Shown here piece by piece: positions 1 through 8,394 of a stretch of DNA of 43,527 nt. The DNA comes from an uncultured Collinsella sp. (lineage in GTDB: Bacteria > Actinomycetota > Coriobacteriia > Coriobacteriales > Coriobacteriaceae). Position 1 is the stretch's first letter. Each line of letters begins with the position of its first letter. Both the position numbers and the translations under genes were made by a program. The stretch lies in assembly GCA_958435945.1 (NCBI GenBank), contig CAUBIC010000018.1, positions 1-43,527 of the forward strand. Reading direction: 5' to 3'. The notes under the pieces are model-generated. The model made no database searches, was not told where the DNA came from, and was given only the letters and a program-made list of their open reading frames with translations.

Positions 1-52
1 TGTGACCTCCCGGTTATCAGCCGGACGCTCTAACCAACTGAGCTACAGGTCC
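1..52 (-). tRNA. tRNA-Ile(GAT), 3' part cut by the window edge
   Basis: Read on the minus strand, the sequence starts with acceptor strand GGACCTG, followed by a D-arm (GCTC...GAGC), anticodon stem TCCGG/CCGGG and loop CTGATAA, which gives anticodon GAT. The T-arm and 3' acceptor strand lie beyond position 1. It has its own promoter just upstream, so it need not be part of an rRNA spacer, though more tRNA or rRNA genes may follow outside the window. Confidence 0.93.
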
Positions 53-66
53 ATCGCGCAAGGGAT

Positions 67-96
67 ATATTAGACGAGTCGTTACGCGCGCGTCAA
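67..96 (-). promoter_or_regulatory. Promoter for tRNA-Ile
   Basis: On the minus strand there is a -35 element TTGACG (91-96) and a -10 element TAATAT (67-72) with an 18-base spacer, about 15 bases before the tRNA 5' end. This is a strong sigma-A/sigma-70-type match placed correctly for a stable RNA gene. Confidence 0.7.
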
Positions 97-99
97 CAA

Positions 100-286
100 C
101 TTTTTTGAAAATCTTTGGGGAGGTGTTCGCCCCGGTCGCGCGGCGGCATGCGAAGTCGCCCGCTCGGACAGTCCTGCTCGCACGGAGAGCACATTAAGTG
201 CTCTCCGGCTCGTGCGGAACTCGCGATCGACTTCGCATGCCGCCGCGCGACCGGGGCGAACACGAGTCCCAAGGTTTTCAAAAAAG
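100..286. repeat. 187-bp imperfect palindrome between gyrA and tRNA-Ile
   Basis: Left arm 100-158 and right arm 228-286 are inverted copies. The inner 36 bases of each arm (123-158 and 228-263) are perfectly complementary. The outer 23 bases share a 12-base perfect block (100-111 with 275-286) and then a partly matching stretch. The centre holds another hairpin with arms CGGAGAGCAC and GTGCTCTCCG. No gene is supported here; the short open frames are by-products of the symmetry. It lies between the gyrA terminator and the tRNA-Ile promoter. It could be a REP/MITE-like palindrome or a structured regulatory element. Confidence 0.9.
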
Positions 287-312
287 CGGTCGGCGCGCAG
301 GTGCGCCGACCG
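279..312 (-). terminator. Intrinsic terminator of gyrA
   Basis: A perfect 9-bp stem GGTCGGCGC (288-296) / GCGCCGACC (303-311) has a six-base loop. On the minus strand it is followed by GC and then a run of six T (280-285). It lies about 45 bases past the gyrA stop codon. Its T tract overlaps the outer end of the large palindrome. Confidence 0.8.
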
Positions 313-353
313 CCGATATATGGGGTCTGATATTTTCTACCAGCTAGGGCCTC

Positions 354-3095
354 TTACTCGTCTAGGAGATCTTCTGGCATGTCGTTGCCGTCGCCTAGAT
401 CGACAGGGGTTTCTTCGGAAGCAGAGCCGTTTTCCGTGGCTTCGCCTTCGGGCTTCTCTTTGGCGGCCGTCATGCGGGCCACGGCGCAGATGCGGTCGTT
501 GTCGTCGACGGTCATCATCTTGACGCCCTGGGTGGCGCGGCCAGTCTGGCTGATCTCGTCGGTCTTGACGCGAATGACCGTCGCGCCCTCCGTCACGATG
601 AACAGCTCGTGCTGCGGGCCCACCGTCTTCATTGCCGCGAGGTTGCCCTTGCGCTCAGTCATTTGAATGGTGTAGACGCCCTGGCCGCCGCGATTCTGCT
701 CTGGGTAGTCCGCGACCGGCGTGCGCTTGCCGTAGCCGCGCTCGGTGATGACGAACAGATCGCCGTTGCCGTTAGTGACTTCCATGCCCAGAACGCTCAC
801 GCCGTCCTTCATACCGATACCGCGAACGCCGCTGGTATCGCGGCCGGTGGCGCGCACCTGCTCCTCGGAGAACATGATCGCCTTGCCCGCGGTGGTGGCC
901 AGGATAATCTTGTCACCCTCGCGCACGCGGCGCACGTTCAGCAGTGCGTCGTCGTCGCGCAGGTTGATGGCAATGAGTCCATCACGGCGGCTACGATCGT
1001 AAGCGCTCATCACGGTCTTCTTGACCATGCCACTCTTGGTGGCAAACATCAGGTACTCGTCGGCAGGGAACTCGCGGCAGCTGATGACGCTCGCGATCTT
1101 CTCGCCCTCCTCGAAGGGCAGCAGGTTGACGATCGCGGTACCGCGCGCCTGGCGCGTACCCACCGGCAGCTCGTGCACCTTCAGGCGATAGACCTTGCCC
1201 TTGCTCGAGAAGAACAGCACATACTCGTGCGTGGACGCGATGAACATCTCGTCGATAACATCGTCCTCTTTGAGGTTGACGCCCGACACGCCCTTGCCAC
1301 CGCGCTTCTGGGCACGGTAGGCAGCCACCGGGATACGCTTAACGTAGCCGGTGTGGGTGATGGTCACGACCATATCCTCGTCGGCAATGAGGTCCTCGAC
1401 GTCCAAGTCCTTCTCAACCTGGCTGATCTCGGTGCGGCGCTTATCGCCGAACTTCTTGGAGATCTCGCGCATCTCCTCCTTGATGACGCCCAGGATCTTC
1501 TCCTCATGCGCCAGCAGGTCCTCGTAGTAGGCGATGGCGCGGCGCAGGCCGTCCAACTCTTCTTGGATCTTGTCACGCTCCAGGCCGGTCAGGCGGCGCA
1601 GCTTCATCTCGAGGATGGCCGTGGTCTGCTCGGGCGTAAAACCAAAGCGCTCGATCAGGCGGCTGCTGGCCTCGGAGTCGGTCTGCGAGGAGCGGATGAT
1701 GCTAATGACCTCGTCGATATGGTCAAGGGCCATCAGGTAGCCCTCGAGGATATGGGCACGCGCCTGGGCCTTCTTAAGGTCGAAGCGGGTGCGGCGGGTG
1801 ACGACGTCGACCTGGTGATCGATGTAGTGCTGCAGCATCTCGCGCAGGCTCAGGCATTTGGGAACGCCGTTGACGAGCGCCAGGTTGTTGGCGCCAAAGG
1901 TCGTCTGCAGCGAGGTGTACTTATACAGGTTGTTGAGCACGACCTGCGGAATGACGCCCTTCTTGAGCTCGATGACCAGACGGATGCCCTTCTGGTTGGA
2001 CTCATCGCGCATATCCGAGATGCCCTCGATGCGCTTGTCGTTGACGAGCTGGGCGATCTTCTCCTGCAGGGTGCCTTTGTTGACCATGTAGGGAATCTCG
2101 GTAAAGACCAGGCGGCTGCGGCCGGTCTTGGTGGACTCCACATGTGCCTTGGCACGCACGGTAATGGAGCCGCGGCCGGTCTCGTAGCTCTGCTTAATGC
2201 CGGCGCTGCCCATGATGATAGCGCCGGTGGGGAAGTCCGGACCGGGCATGATCTGCATGAGCTCGTCGACGGTGGCGTCGGGGTTGTCGATCAGGTAGCA
2301 GGTGGCCTCGATCGCCTCGGTGAGGTTATGCGGGGCGATGTTGGTGGCCATGCCGACGGCGATGCCCTGACTGCCGTTGACCAGCAGGTTGGGGAAGCGC
2401 GCAGGCAGCGCCACGGGCTCGGCGAGCGATTCGTCGTAGTTGGGCTGCCAGTCGACGGTATCCTTCTGCAAGTCACGCAACAGTTCCATGGCGGGCTTTG
2501 CCAGGCGGCTCTCGGTGTAACGCATGGCCGCCGCGCCGTCGCCGTCGATGTTGCCGAAGTTGCCGTGACCGTCGATGAGCGGCGTGCGCATGGAGAACCA
2601 CTGCGCCAGGCGGACCATGGCCTCATAGACCGCGGAGTCGCCATGCGGGTGGTACTTACCGATAACTTCGCCGACCGTCCAGGCCGACTTCTTGTGCGGT
2701 CGGTTGGGGTAGATGCCGCTCTCGTTCATCGCGTACAGGATGCGGCGGTGCACCGGCTTTAAGCCGTCGCGCACGTCCGGCAGGGCGCGCGCCGTGATGA
2801 CCGACATCGAATACTCGATGAACGACTGCTTCATCTCGCGGCCAAACTCCGAAATCTGGAGCTGGCCGCCGTTGATATCCTCGCCGGCCGAGGCGCCGCG
2901 ATCGACTTCGCCAAAGCTCTCCTCGAGCTCGGCGTCGTCGTCTTCTTCCTCATCATCATCGGCATCGGGGTTATAGGCGTCCGGATCGCCGTCCTCGCCC
3001 TGCTCAGCACGGGCAAGCAGGCGCTTCAGATCATCGGGCATACCGGCATCGCCGGCCTCGTCCATACCCTCGTTATTGTTGATATCGTCTGCCAC
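354..3095 (-). CDS. gyrA: DNA gyrase subunit A, with a long acidic N-terminal extension
   Basis: GyrA forms the A2B2 gyrase that introduces negative supercoils; this subunit cuts and rejoins DNA. The family core starts near residue 85 (REMKQSFIEYSMSVI). The catalytic tyrosine is Y193 in AAAMRYTE. The quinolone-pocket positions equivalent to E. coli S83 and D87 are S154 and E158. The C-terminal wrapping domain has a GyrA-box-like QKRGGKG. The protein is 913 residues; the first roughly 80 residues are extra compared with typical GyrA and are dominated by Asp and Glu. The C-terminus is also acidic. Start is GTG at 3093-3095 with GAGGAGG just upstream. It lies 155 bp after gyrB on the same strand and ends in a strong terminator. 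Confidence 0.97.
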   Translation of the reverse strand: MADDINNNEGMDEAGDAGMPDDLKRLLARAEQGEDGDPDAYNPDADDDEEEDDDAELEESFGEVDRGASAGEDINGGQLQISEFGREMKQSFIEYSMSVITARALPDVRDGLKPVHRRILYAMNESGIYPNRPHKKSAWTVGEVIGKYHPHGDSAVYEAMVRLAQWFSMRTPLIDGHGNFGNIDGDGAAAMRYTESRLAKPAMELLRDLQKDTVDWQPNYDESLAEPVALPARFPNLLVNGSQGIAVGMATNIAPHNLTEAIEATCYLIDNPDATVDELMQIMPGPDFPTGAIIMGSAGIKQSYETGRGSITVRAKAHVESTKTGRSRLVFTEIPYMVNKGTLQEKIAQLVNDKRIEGISDMRDESNQKGIRLVIELKKGVIPQVVLNNLYKYTSLQTTFGANNLALVNGVPKCLSLREMLQHYIDHQVDVVTRRTRFDLKKAQARAHILEGYLMALDHIDEVISIIRSSQTDSEASSRLIERFGFTPEQTTAILEMKLRRLTGLERDKIQEELDGLRRAIAYYEDLLAHEEKILGVIKEEMREISKKFGDKRRTEISQVEKDLDVEDLIADEDMVVTITHTGYVKRIPVAAYRAQKRGGKGVSGVNLKEDDVIDEMFIASTHEYVLFFSSKGKVYRLKVHELPVGTRQARGTAIVNLLPFEEGEKIASVISCREFPADEYLMFATKSGMVKKTVMSAYDRSRRDGLIAINLRDDDALLNVRRVREGDKIILATTAGKAIMFSEEQVRATGRDTSGVRGIGMKDGVSVLGMEVTNGNGDLFVITERGYGKRTPVADYPEQNRGGQGVYTIQMTERKGNLAAMKTVGPQHELFIVTEGATVIRVKTDEISQTGRATQGVKMMTVDDNDRICAVARMTAAKEKPEGEATENGSASEETPVDLGDGNDMPEDLLDE

Positions 3096-3250
3096 GTTAC
3101 CTCCTCATGGTTTGCGTGGTCCATTAGTTCCCAACCACGGAGACGGCTTTTCCAGGTGCCGCAGATTCGCCCGAAAGAGGAGGGAAGTGTACTTGGGTAC
3201 GCGACCGACGATTGAGGGCGAAGGTGCGGTGGCTGGGAAAGCCGCAGGGA

Positions 3251-5281
3251 TTAGGCGTCTAAGAATCGTGCGTCATGTGCATGCTTCTCGATGTACTCGC
3301 GGCGATAGCCGACCTCGGAACCCATCAGCTCGCGCACGGCGCGGTCCGCCACCACGGCGTCCTCGATCGACACGCGCTGCAGGATGCGGGTCTTGGGGTC
3401 CATCGTCGTCGAGGCAAGCTGCTTGGGGTCCATCTCGCCCAGGCCCTTGTAGCGCTGGACGGTATAGCCCTTGCGCTTTTTGGTGATCTTGCCGTCCCTG
3501 GCCTTGCCGTCCTCGTCGTTATCGTCGGGGTTCAGGCCCAGGCTCTGGATGGTGTCGCGCAGGATCTCGTCTTCGGGCTGGCGGCCGTTGGGATACACGT
3601 AGTGAATCTTGTTGCGCACCTTAATGCCAAAGATGGGCGGGCAGGCAACATAGACGTAGCCGGCATCGATCAGCGGACGCATGTACTTGTAGAAGAACGT
3701 CAGCAGCAGGATGCGGATATGTGCACCGTCGACGTCTGCATCGGTCATGATGATGATCTTGTGGTAGCGCGCCTTGGTGATATCGAAATCGCCGCCGTCG
3801 CCGGCACTCGTCGTAACGCCGCAGCCGATCGCGGTAATCAGCGACTGGATGGTGTCACTCGAGAAAGCGCGATGGTCACCAACGCGTTCGACGTTCAAAA
3901 TCTTGCCGCGCAGGGGCAGAATCGCCTGGATGTCTCGGCGACGGCCGTCCTTGGCCGAACCGCCTGCCGAGTCGCCCTCTACGATGAAGAGCTCGGTCAG
4001 CTCGGCATCGCGCACCGAGCAGTCGGCGAGCTTACCGGGCAGGGACGCCGTCTCGAGCAGGCTCTTGCGGCGGGTCGCCTCGCGCGCCTTGCGGGCGGCA
4101 TTGCGCGCCTTGCAGGCCTGTTGCGCCTTCTTGACGATCTCGCGAGCGGGCTTGGGATGTTCCTCGAGGTAATCGACAAGGCCGTCGGTCACAATCTTGA
4201 GCGTGAGCGCTCGCATATAGGAGCTGCCGAGCTTTGCCTTGGTCTGGCCCTCAAACTGCGGATCGGGCAGCTTGACCGAGATAACGGCCGAAAGGCCCTC
4301 GCGCACATCGTCGCCGGTCAGGTTGGCGTCTTTTTCCTTGAGCAGGTTCTGCTTGCGCGCGTAATCGTTGATCACGCGGGTGAGCGCGGTACGGAAGCCC
4401 TCAAGGTGCATGCCGCCTTCGGGGGTGTAGATGTCGTTGGCAAACGACATGACGTTCTCGCCGTAGCCGCTATTCCACTGCAGGGAAACCTCGACCTCGC
4501 CCATCTTGGCCACAGGCGCGTCCGGGTCCGATTTGCCCTCGATGTAGATGGGCTCCTTAAAGGCCTCGGGGACATCCTTGCCCTCGTTGAGGAACTTGAC
4601 GAAGTCGATGATGCCGCCCTCGTAGCAAAACTCCTCCACGTGGGGAGTCGCTTCGCGCTCGTCGGTCAGTACGATTTTGAGGTTCTTATTGAGGAACGCC
4701 GTCTCCTGCAGACGGTTGTGCAGCGTATCGAAATCGTAGATGCAGGTCTCGAAGATCTCGTCGTCGGGCCAGAAGGTGACGGTGGTGCCCGTCGAATCCG
4801 AGGTGCCCACGACCTCCATCTTCTTGACGGTCTTGCCGCGCGAGAACTCCATCTCGTAGGTGTTGCCATCGCGACGAACCTGAACGACCACGCGCTTGGA
4901 CAGTGCGTTGACGACGGAGATGCCCACGCCGTGCAGGCCGCCCGAGACCTTATAGGCCGAGTTATCGAACTTACCGCCGGCGTGCAAGATCGTCATGACA
5001 ACCTCGAGCGTCGGAATCTTTTTAACAGGGTGCTCGTCGACGGGGATGCCGCGCCCGTTGTCGACGACCGTGATGGAGTTGTCGGCGTGGACCGTCACCT
5101 GGATCTCGGTGCAGAAACCGGCCATGGCCTCGTCGACGGAGTTGTCAACGATCTCCCACACCAGGTGATGCAGACCGCTGGCGCTCGTCGAGCCGATATA
5201 CATGCCCGGGCGCTTACGAACGGCCTCGAGACCTTCGAGAATCTTAATCTCGCCGCCATCGTAATCGTTTTCGTTTGCCAC
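3251..5281 (-). CDS. gyrB: DNA gyrase subunit B
   Basis: ATPase subunit of gyrase. The N-terminal GHKL ATPase is visible (IVDNSVDEAMAG, the DNGRGIP box, GGLHGVG), followed by the transducer, the TOPRIM domain (EGDSAGG, PLRGKILNVE, and the metal Asp cluster DADVDGAHI) and the C-terminal QRYKGLGEM segment. The frame extends to 5299 with a TTG, but a Shine-Dalgarno AAGGAGGA lies inside that extension and points to the GTG at 5279-5281, giving 676 residues beginning MANENDYDGGEIKILEG. A terminator separates it from the upstream recF/DUF721 group, so it is probably transcribed from its own promoter, perhaps together with gyrA. Confidence 0.97.
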   Translation of the reverse strand: MANENDYDGGEIKILEGLEAVRKRPGMYIGSTSASGLHHLVWEIVDNSVDEAMAGFCTEIQVTVHADNSITVVDNGRGIPVDEHPVKKIPTLEVVMTILHAGGKFDNSAYKVSGGLHGVGISVVNALSKRVVVQVRRDGNTYEMEFSRGKTVKKMEVVGTSDSTGTTVTFWPDDEIFETCIYDFDTLHNRLQETAFLNKNLKIVLTDEREATPHVEEFCYEGGIIDFVKFLNEGKDVPEAFKEPIYIEGKSDPDAPVAKMGEVEVSLQWNSGYGENVMSFANDIYTPEGGMHLEGFRTALTRVINDYARKQNLLKEKDANLTGDDVREGLSAVISVKLPDPQFEGQTKAKLGSSYMRALTLKIVTDGLVDYLEEHPKPAREIVKKAQQACKARNAARKAREATRRKSLLETASLPGKLADCSVRDAELTELFIVEGDSAGGSAKDGRRRDIQAILPLRGKILNVERVGDHRAFSSDTIQSLITAIGCGVTTSAGDGGDFDITKARYHKIIIMTDADVDGAHIRILLLTFFYKYMRPLIDAGYVYVACPPIFGIKVRNKIHYVYPNGRQPEDEILRDTIQSLGLNPDDNDEDGKARDGKITKKRKGYTVQRYKGLGEMDPKQLASTTMDPKTRILQRVSIEDAVVADRAVRELMGSEVGYRREYIEKHAHDARFLDA

Positions 5282-5327
5282 ACGTCCTCCTTCAGTCAAG
5301 AAAATGTGTACAGCCTTACTAGTTTAT

Positions 5328-5362
5328 CGTAAAAAAATACCCTCGGGAACGAGGGTATTTGG
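5328..5362 (-). terminator. Intrinsic terminator after the DUF721 gene
   Basis: An 11-bp stem, AAATACCCTCG / CGAGGGTATTT, has a four-base loop and on the minus strand runs into a T-rich tract (the A run at 5332-5338 on the plus strand). It lies between the end of the dnaA-dnaN-recF-DUF721 group and gyrB, so it separates the two transcription units. Confidence 0.85.
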
Positions 5363-5386
5363 CTCTACAAGGCCACCAGATGCGAT

Positions 5387-5950
5387 TTAAGGCTCTTTTT
5401 TGCTTTGCACGCCCTTGGCCCACTCGGCACTGGCTCTCATGGCGTTCTCGAGGGCCTCGCGCAGTTTTTGGTCTTCGATGGGCGCCACCTGGCGCTCAAT
5501 CTCGGTGCGCTCGGCCTCACTTAGGTCGGCGTGCGGGGCCGACGGGCGCTCGGTCGTCGCCGGGCGCAGGCGCTCCTTAGCGGCGGGCGGCGTGTGACCG
5601 GGTGCGGTGGTTTTGAACACCAGGCCGTCCACATGAGCACCGGCGCGCTCCATGCGCGCGCGGATGATCTCGCGCAACAGCGTCATTTCCTGCGTCCACG
5701 AGGGCGAATCGAGATATACCAGCAGCTCATTGGACTCGGGCAGGTAGCGCAGACCCGTCACATGCCGCCCCTCGCGCGTGCCCGAGCACACCGCGTTCCA
5801 CGCGCGATAGACCGCGCGCGACTCCTCGGCAGCCTCCATCTGCGCACGGCGCTCAGGCGTCGCCGACGCCAAGATGCGCTGGCGCTCTGCGTTCAAAAAC
5901 CCACTGAAGGCGACCGTCTCGCTCTCGCGCTCGTAATTAGCACGTCTCAC
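5387..5950 (-). CDS. DUF721 / DciA-like protein
   Basis: The 187-residue protein has a DUF721-type central domain (RAWNAVCSGTREGRHVTGLRYLPESNELLVYLDSP and following helix, about residues 45-105), flanked by a charged N-terminus and a Pro/Ala/Glu-rich C-terminal tail. DUF721 proteins related to DciA act as loaders or operators of the replicative helicase in many bacteria, and actinobacteria usually carry one between recF and gyrB, as here. Start is GTG at 5948-5950, overlapping the recF stop by 14 bases, which suggests translational coupling. The helicase role is inferred from the family and neighbourhood. Confidence 0.85.
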   Translation of the reverse strand: MRRANYERESETVAFSGFLNAERQRILASATPERRAQMEAAEESRAVYRAWNAVCSGTREGRHVTGLRYLPESNELLVYLDSPSWTQEMTLLREIIRARMERAGAHVDGLVFKTTAPGHTPPAAKERLRPATTERPSAPHADLSEAERTEIERQVAPIEDQKLREALENAMRASAEWAKGVQSKKEP

Positions 5951-7043
5951 CCATGCTCACCACCTTGGCTCGATCAAGCAGGTCATCGGTAAAATACCCC
6001 AGGTTGGTCGTGGTTATGACCGTCTGGATATCATCGCCGATCAGCCGCAGGAAAGCGCCGCGACGCTCGCCGTCGAGCTCGCTCATCACGTCGTCCAAAA
6101 GCAGCAGTGGGGCGGTGCCCAGGACATCGCGAGCCACGGCCACCTCGGCCACCTTCCAGGACAGCACCAACGTTCGCTGCTGACCCTGGCTGGCAAATGA
6201 ACGGGCGGAGCGACCCGCAACGGTAAACTCAATCTCGTCGCGATGCGGTCCCACCAGCGTCACGCCGCGGCGAATTTCCTCGTCGGCGTGCCCATCAAGG
6301 GCAGCCAGCATGCGCTCGTACGCCCAGCCCTTCAGCTCTTCGCGATCCTCGACCTGGGGCAAATCCCCCAGCGTGGACGCATAGGACACGTTGGCGGCTT
6401 CACCGGACGCCACTTGCCCGTAGGCAGCACGCACATGGCCCGCCAGCCGGTCGAGCAGGGCCAACCGGTGCACGAGCAGAGCCGCGCCCGCGCGGGCAAT
6501 CGAATCGTTCCACGCGCCGAGCATCTCGCGGCAGCACCAGGCCTCCTTGAGCAAGGCGTTACGCTGGGTCACGCAGCGACCATAGGTGCTCGCAAGATCG
6601 GCATAGCGTGCGCTCAGTTGCATGCCAAAGTCGTCGAGGGCGGCGCGGCGCACACTGGCGCCTCGCTTAACCATGTCCAGATGGTCGGGGCAAAACAGCA
6701 CGCTCGGCAGAACCCCGCGCACACCGGCGGCAGAGCATCTCTTGCCGTTGCGGCTAAACGAGCGTTTACCGTCCTCCGCGCTCAATCCCATATCAAGTAC
6801 GCGGCCGTCGCCCTCGAGCCTCAGCTCGATCTTGCACGAGCCCACGCCATCATGGACGAGCTCGGCTGCGGTCGGATGCCTAAACGAGGCGCCGCTCGTC
6901 AGCAGCTGCAGCGCCTCTATGAGATTGGTCTTTCCCGCCGCGTTGGGTCCCGCAAGTATCGTCACGCCCTCGTCCAGGGCAAGACGATAGCTCTCGAAAC
7001 TGCGGTAGTGCGCGACGGAAAGATCGCGGGCGAACATGGTCAT
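5937..7043 (-). CDS. recF: DNA replication and repair protein RecF
   Basis: SMC-like ATPase that binds DNA at gaps and helps load RecA during recombinational repair. Walker A is GPNAAGKTN near residue 33, the ABC signature region is FASQGQQRTLVLSWKVAE, and Walker B/D-loop is LLLLDDVMSELD. The length of 368 is normal. Two near-adjacent ATGs (7041-7043 and 7035-7037) could start it; neither has a strong ribosome site, and coupling to dnaN, nine bases upstream, is likely. It overlaps the DUF721 gene at its 3' end. Confidence 0.96.
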   Translation of the reverse strand: MTMFARDLSVAHYRSFESYRLALDEGVTILAGPNAAGKTNLIEALQLLTSGASFRHPTAAELVHDGVGSCKIELRLEGDGRVLDMGLSAEDGKRSFSRNGKRCSAAGVRGVLPSVLFCPDHLDMVKRGASVRRAALDDFGMQLSARYADLASTYGRCVTQRNALLKEAWCCREMLGAWNDSIARAGAALLVHRLALLDRLAGHVRAAYGQVASGEAANVSYASTLGDLPQVEDREELKGWAYERMLAALDGHADEEIRRGVTLVGPHRDEIEFTVAGRSARSFASQGQQRTLVLSWKVAEVAVARDVLGTAPLLLLDDVMSELDGERRGAFLRLIGDDIQTVITTTNLGYFTDDLLDRAKVVSMGETC

Positions 7044-7052
7044 GGCGCAGCG

Positions 7053-8156
7053 CTAGATGCGAACCGGCATGACCAGGTACAGGTAGTTGATCTTGTCGTA
7101 GGACTTGAAGATGCCCGCCTGCGAGTAGCTCTTGAGCTCCAGCGTGATCTCCTTCTCCTTGGACAGGGCATTGAGGCAGCCGAAGATGTAGTGGTAGTTG
7201 AAGGCGATGGTACCCGACTCGCCCTCGGCCTCGACATCGATCGTCTCCTGCGCAAGGTCCTGGTCATTGGAGATGGAGGACAGGCCCATCTGCCCGTTCT
7301 CGACATCGATCTCGAACTTGACGGCGGGGTTGGCGCTCGCGATAACGGCCACGCGCTTGAGGGCGGCGTTAAAGGCGGCGACGTCGATCTTGACGCTCGT
7401 CACGCACGAATCGGGGATGAGCTGCTTGTAGTTGGGGTACACGCCCTCGATGCGGCGCGACACGTAGGTGGTGTTGCCGGCCTCGAAGACGACCTGGGTG
7501 TCGGTAGCCCCGATCATGATGGTCGCCTGGCTGGCCATGATGTTCAGCGCGTCGTTAAAGGCGTCAGCCGGAACGTTGAGCTCAAAGGAGCCTTCGAGGG
7601 TCGAGGTCTCGACCTGCGTATCGCACACGGCCAAACGGAAGGAATCGGTCGCCACCAGGCGCACGGTGTTGTTCTCGACCTTCATGTGCACGCCACCCAG
7701 GATGGGGCGGGCCTTGTCGGTCGAGGTGACGCGCCACACGCGGCCGACCATCTCGGACAAGATATCGGTCGGCAGTTCCACGGCGCTCTCGATGGCATAG
7801 GCCGGAAACTCGGGGAAGTCATTAGCATCAAGCGTGTTCAGGCGGAAAGAGCTCTTCTCGCAACCAATCAGCACCTGGCGCTCGGACAGCTCAAAGGTGA
7901 CCGGGGCATCGGGGAGGGTCTTGGTGATATTGGAGAGCATCTTACAGGGGATAACCATCTCGCCCTCTTCTTCGACATGCGCCGCGATGCGATGACGGAT
8001 CGAGATGGTGTAGTTAGAGGTCTGGAATTCCAAGATGCCGTCTTGGGCCTTGACGAGCACGCCCGACAGGATGGGAAGGGTGGATGCCGAAGCGACACCC
8101 TTCATAACGACGCCGATGGCTTGTGTAAGCGAGCTCTGGCTGACGGTGAACTTCAT
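7053..8156 (-). CDS. dnaN: DNA polymerase III beta sliding clamp
   Basis: Ring-shaped processivity factor that tethers the replicative polymerase. It opens with the family N-terminus MKFTVSQSSLTQAIGVVMKGVASASTLPILSGVL, contains three clamp repeats over 367 residues and ends YLVMPVRI, the conserved C-terminal strand. ATG at 8154-8156 is preceded by GAAAGG. It is followed within nine bases by recF. The 238-bp gap to dnaA upstream is AT-rich and is described separately. Confidence 0.98.
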   Translation of the reverse strand: MKFTVSQSSLTQAIGVVMKGVASASTLPILSGVLVKAQDGILEFQTSNYTISIRHRIAAHVEEEGEMVIPCKMLSNITKTLPDAPVTFELSERQVLIGCEKSSFRLNTLDANDFPEFPAYAIESAVELPTDILSEMVGRVWRVTSTDKARPILGGVHMKVENNTVRLVATDSFRLAVCDTQVETSTLEGSFELNVPADAFNDALNIMASQATIMIGATDTQVVFEAGNTTYVSRRIEGVYPNYKQLIPDSCVTSVKIDVAAFNAALKRVAVIASANPAVKFEIDVENGQMGLSSISNDQDLAQETIDVEAEGESGTIAFNYHYIFGCLNALSKEKEITLELKSYSQAGIFKSYDKINYLYLVMPVRI

Positions 8157-8394
8157 CTTTTAATACCTTTCTATAGATATAAATATCTTAATAATAGTAA
8201 TAGCACTGACGAAACTGTTGATTACTCCCAAAGACGCAGGTCAGACCCAGAAAGAGAATCGACAGCAGCCTGTGTGCAACAGGGGTGGTTTTCCACGTTC
8301 AAAACCTGCGCAAAACTTTTCATCACCGCTGGTTGGGTTTTAGACACCTTATGCCCGTGGTTTCGACAAGTTTGCAACAGGTGTCTCTATTTCC
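8157..8394. other. dnaA-dnaN intergenic region, second oriC candidate
   Basis: The part next to dnaN (about 8160-8205) is strikingly AT-rich (runs such as TATAGATATAAATATC), the kind of sequence used for strand opening. The rest carries degenerate DnaA-box-like motifs: TTTTCCACG at 8289-8297 and TTTGCAACA and TGTGCAACA nearby. Many actinobacterial origins lie between dnaA and dnaN. However, dnaA here is transcribed away from the strand-switch point, which makes the 11.5-kb region the better origin; this one may be the second half of a bipartite origin or simply the dnaN promoter. Confidence 0.4.

Noticed and set aside
93..330. Short frames within the large palindrome
   Set aside because: They arise from the inverted repeat itself and have no ribosome sites.
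609..2762. Long open frame opposite gyrA
   Set aside because: It is the codon-bias shadow of gyrA; its translation is Leu/Val/Asp/Gly/Ala-rich without family motifs.
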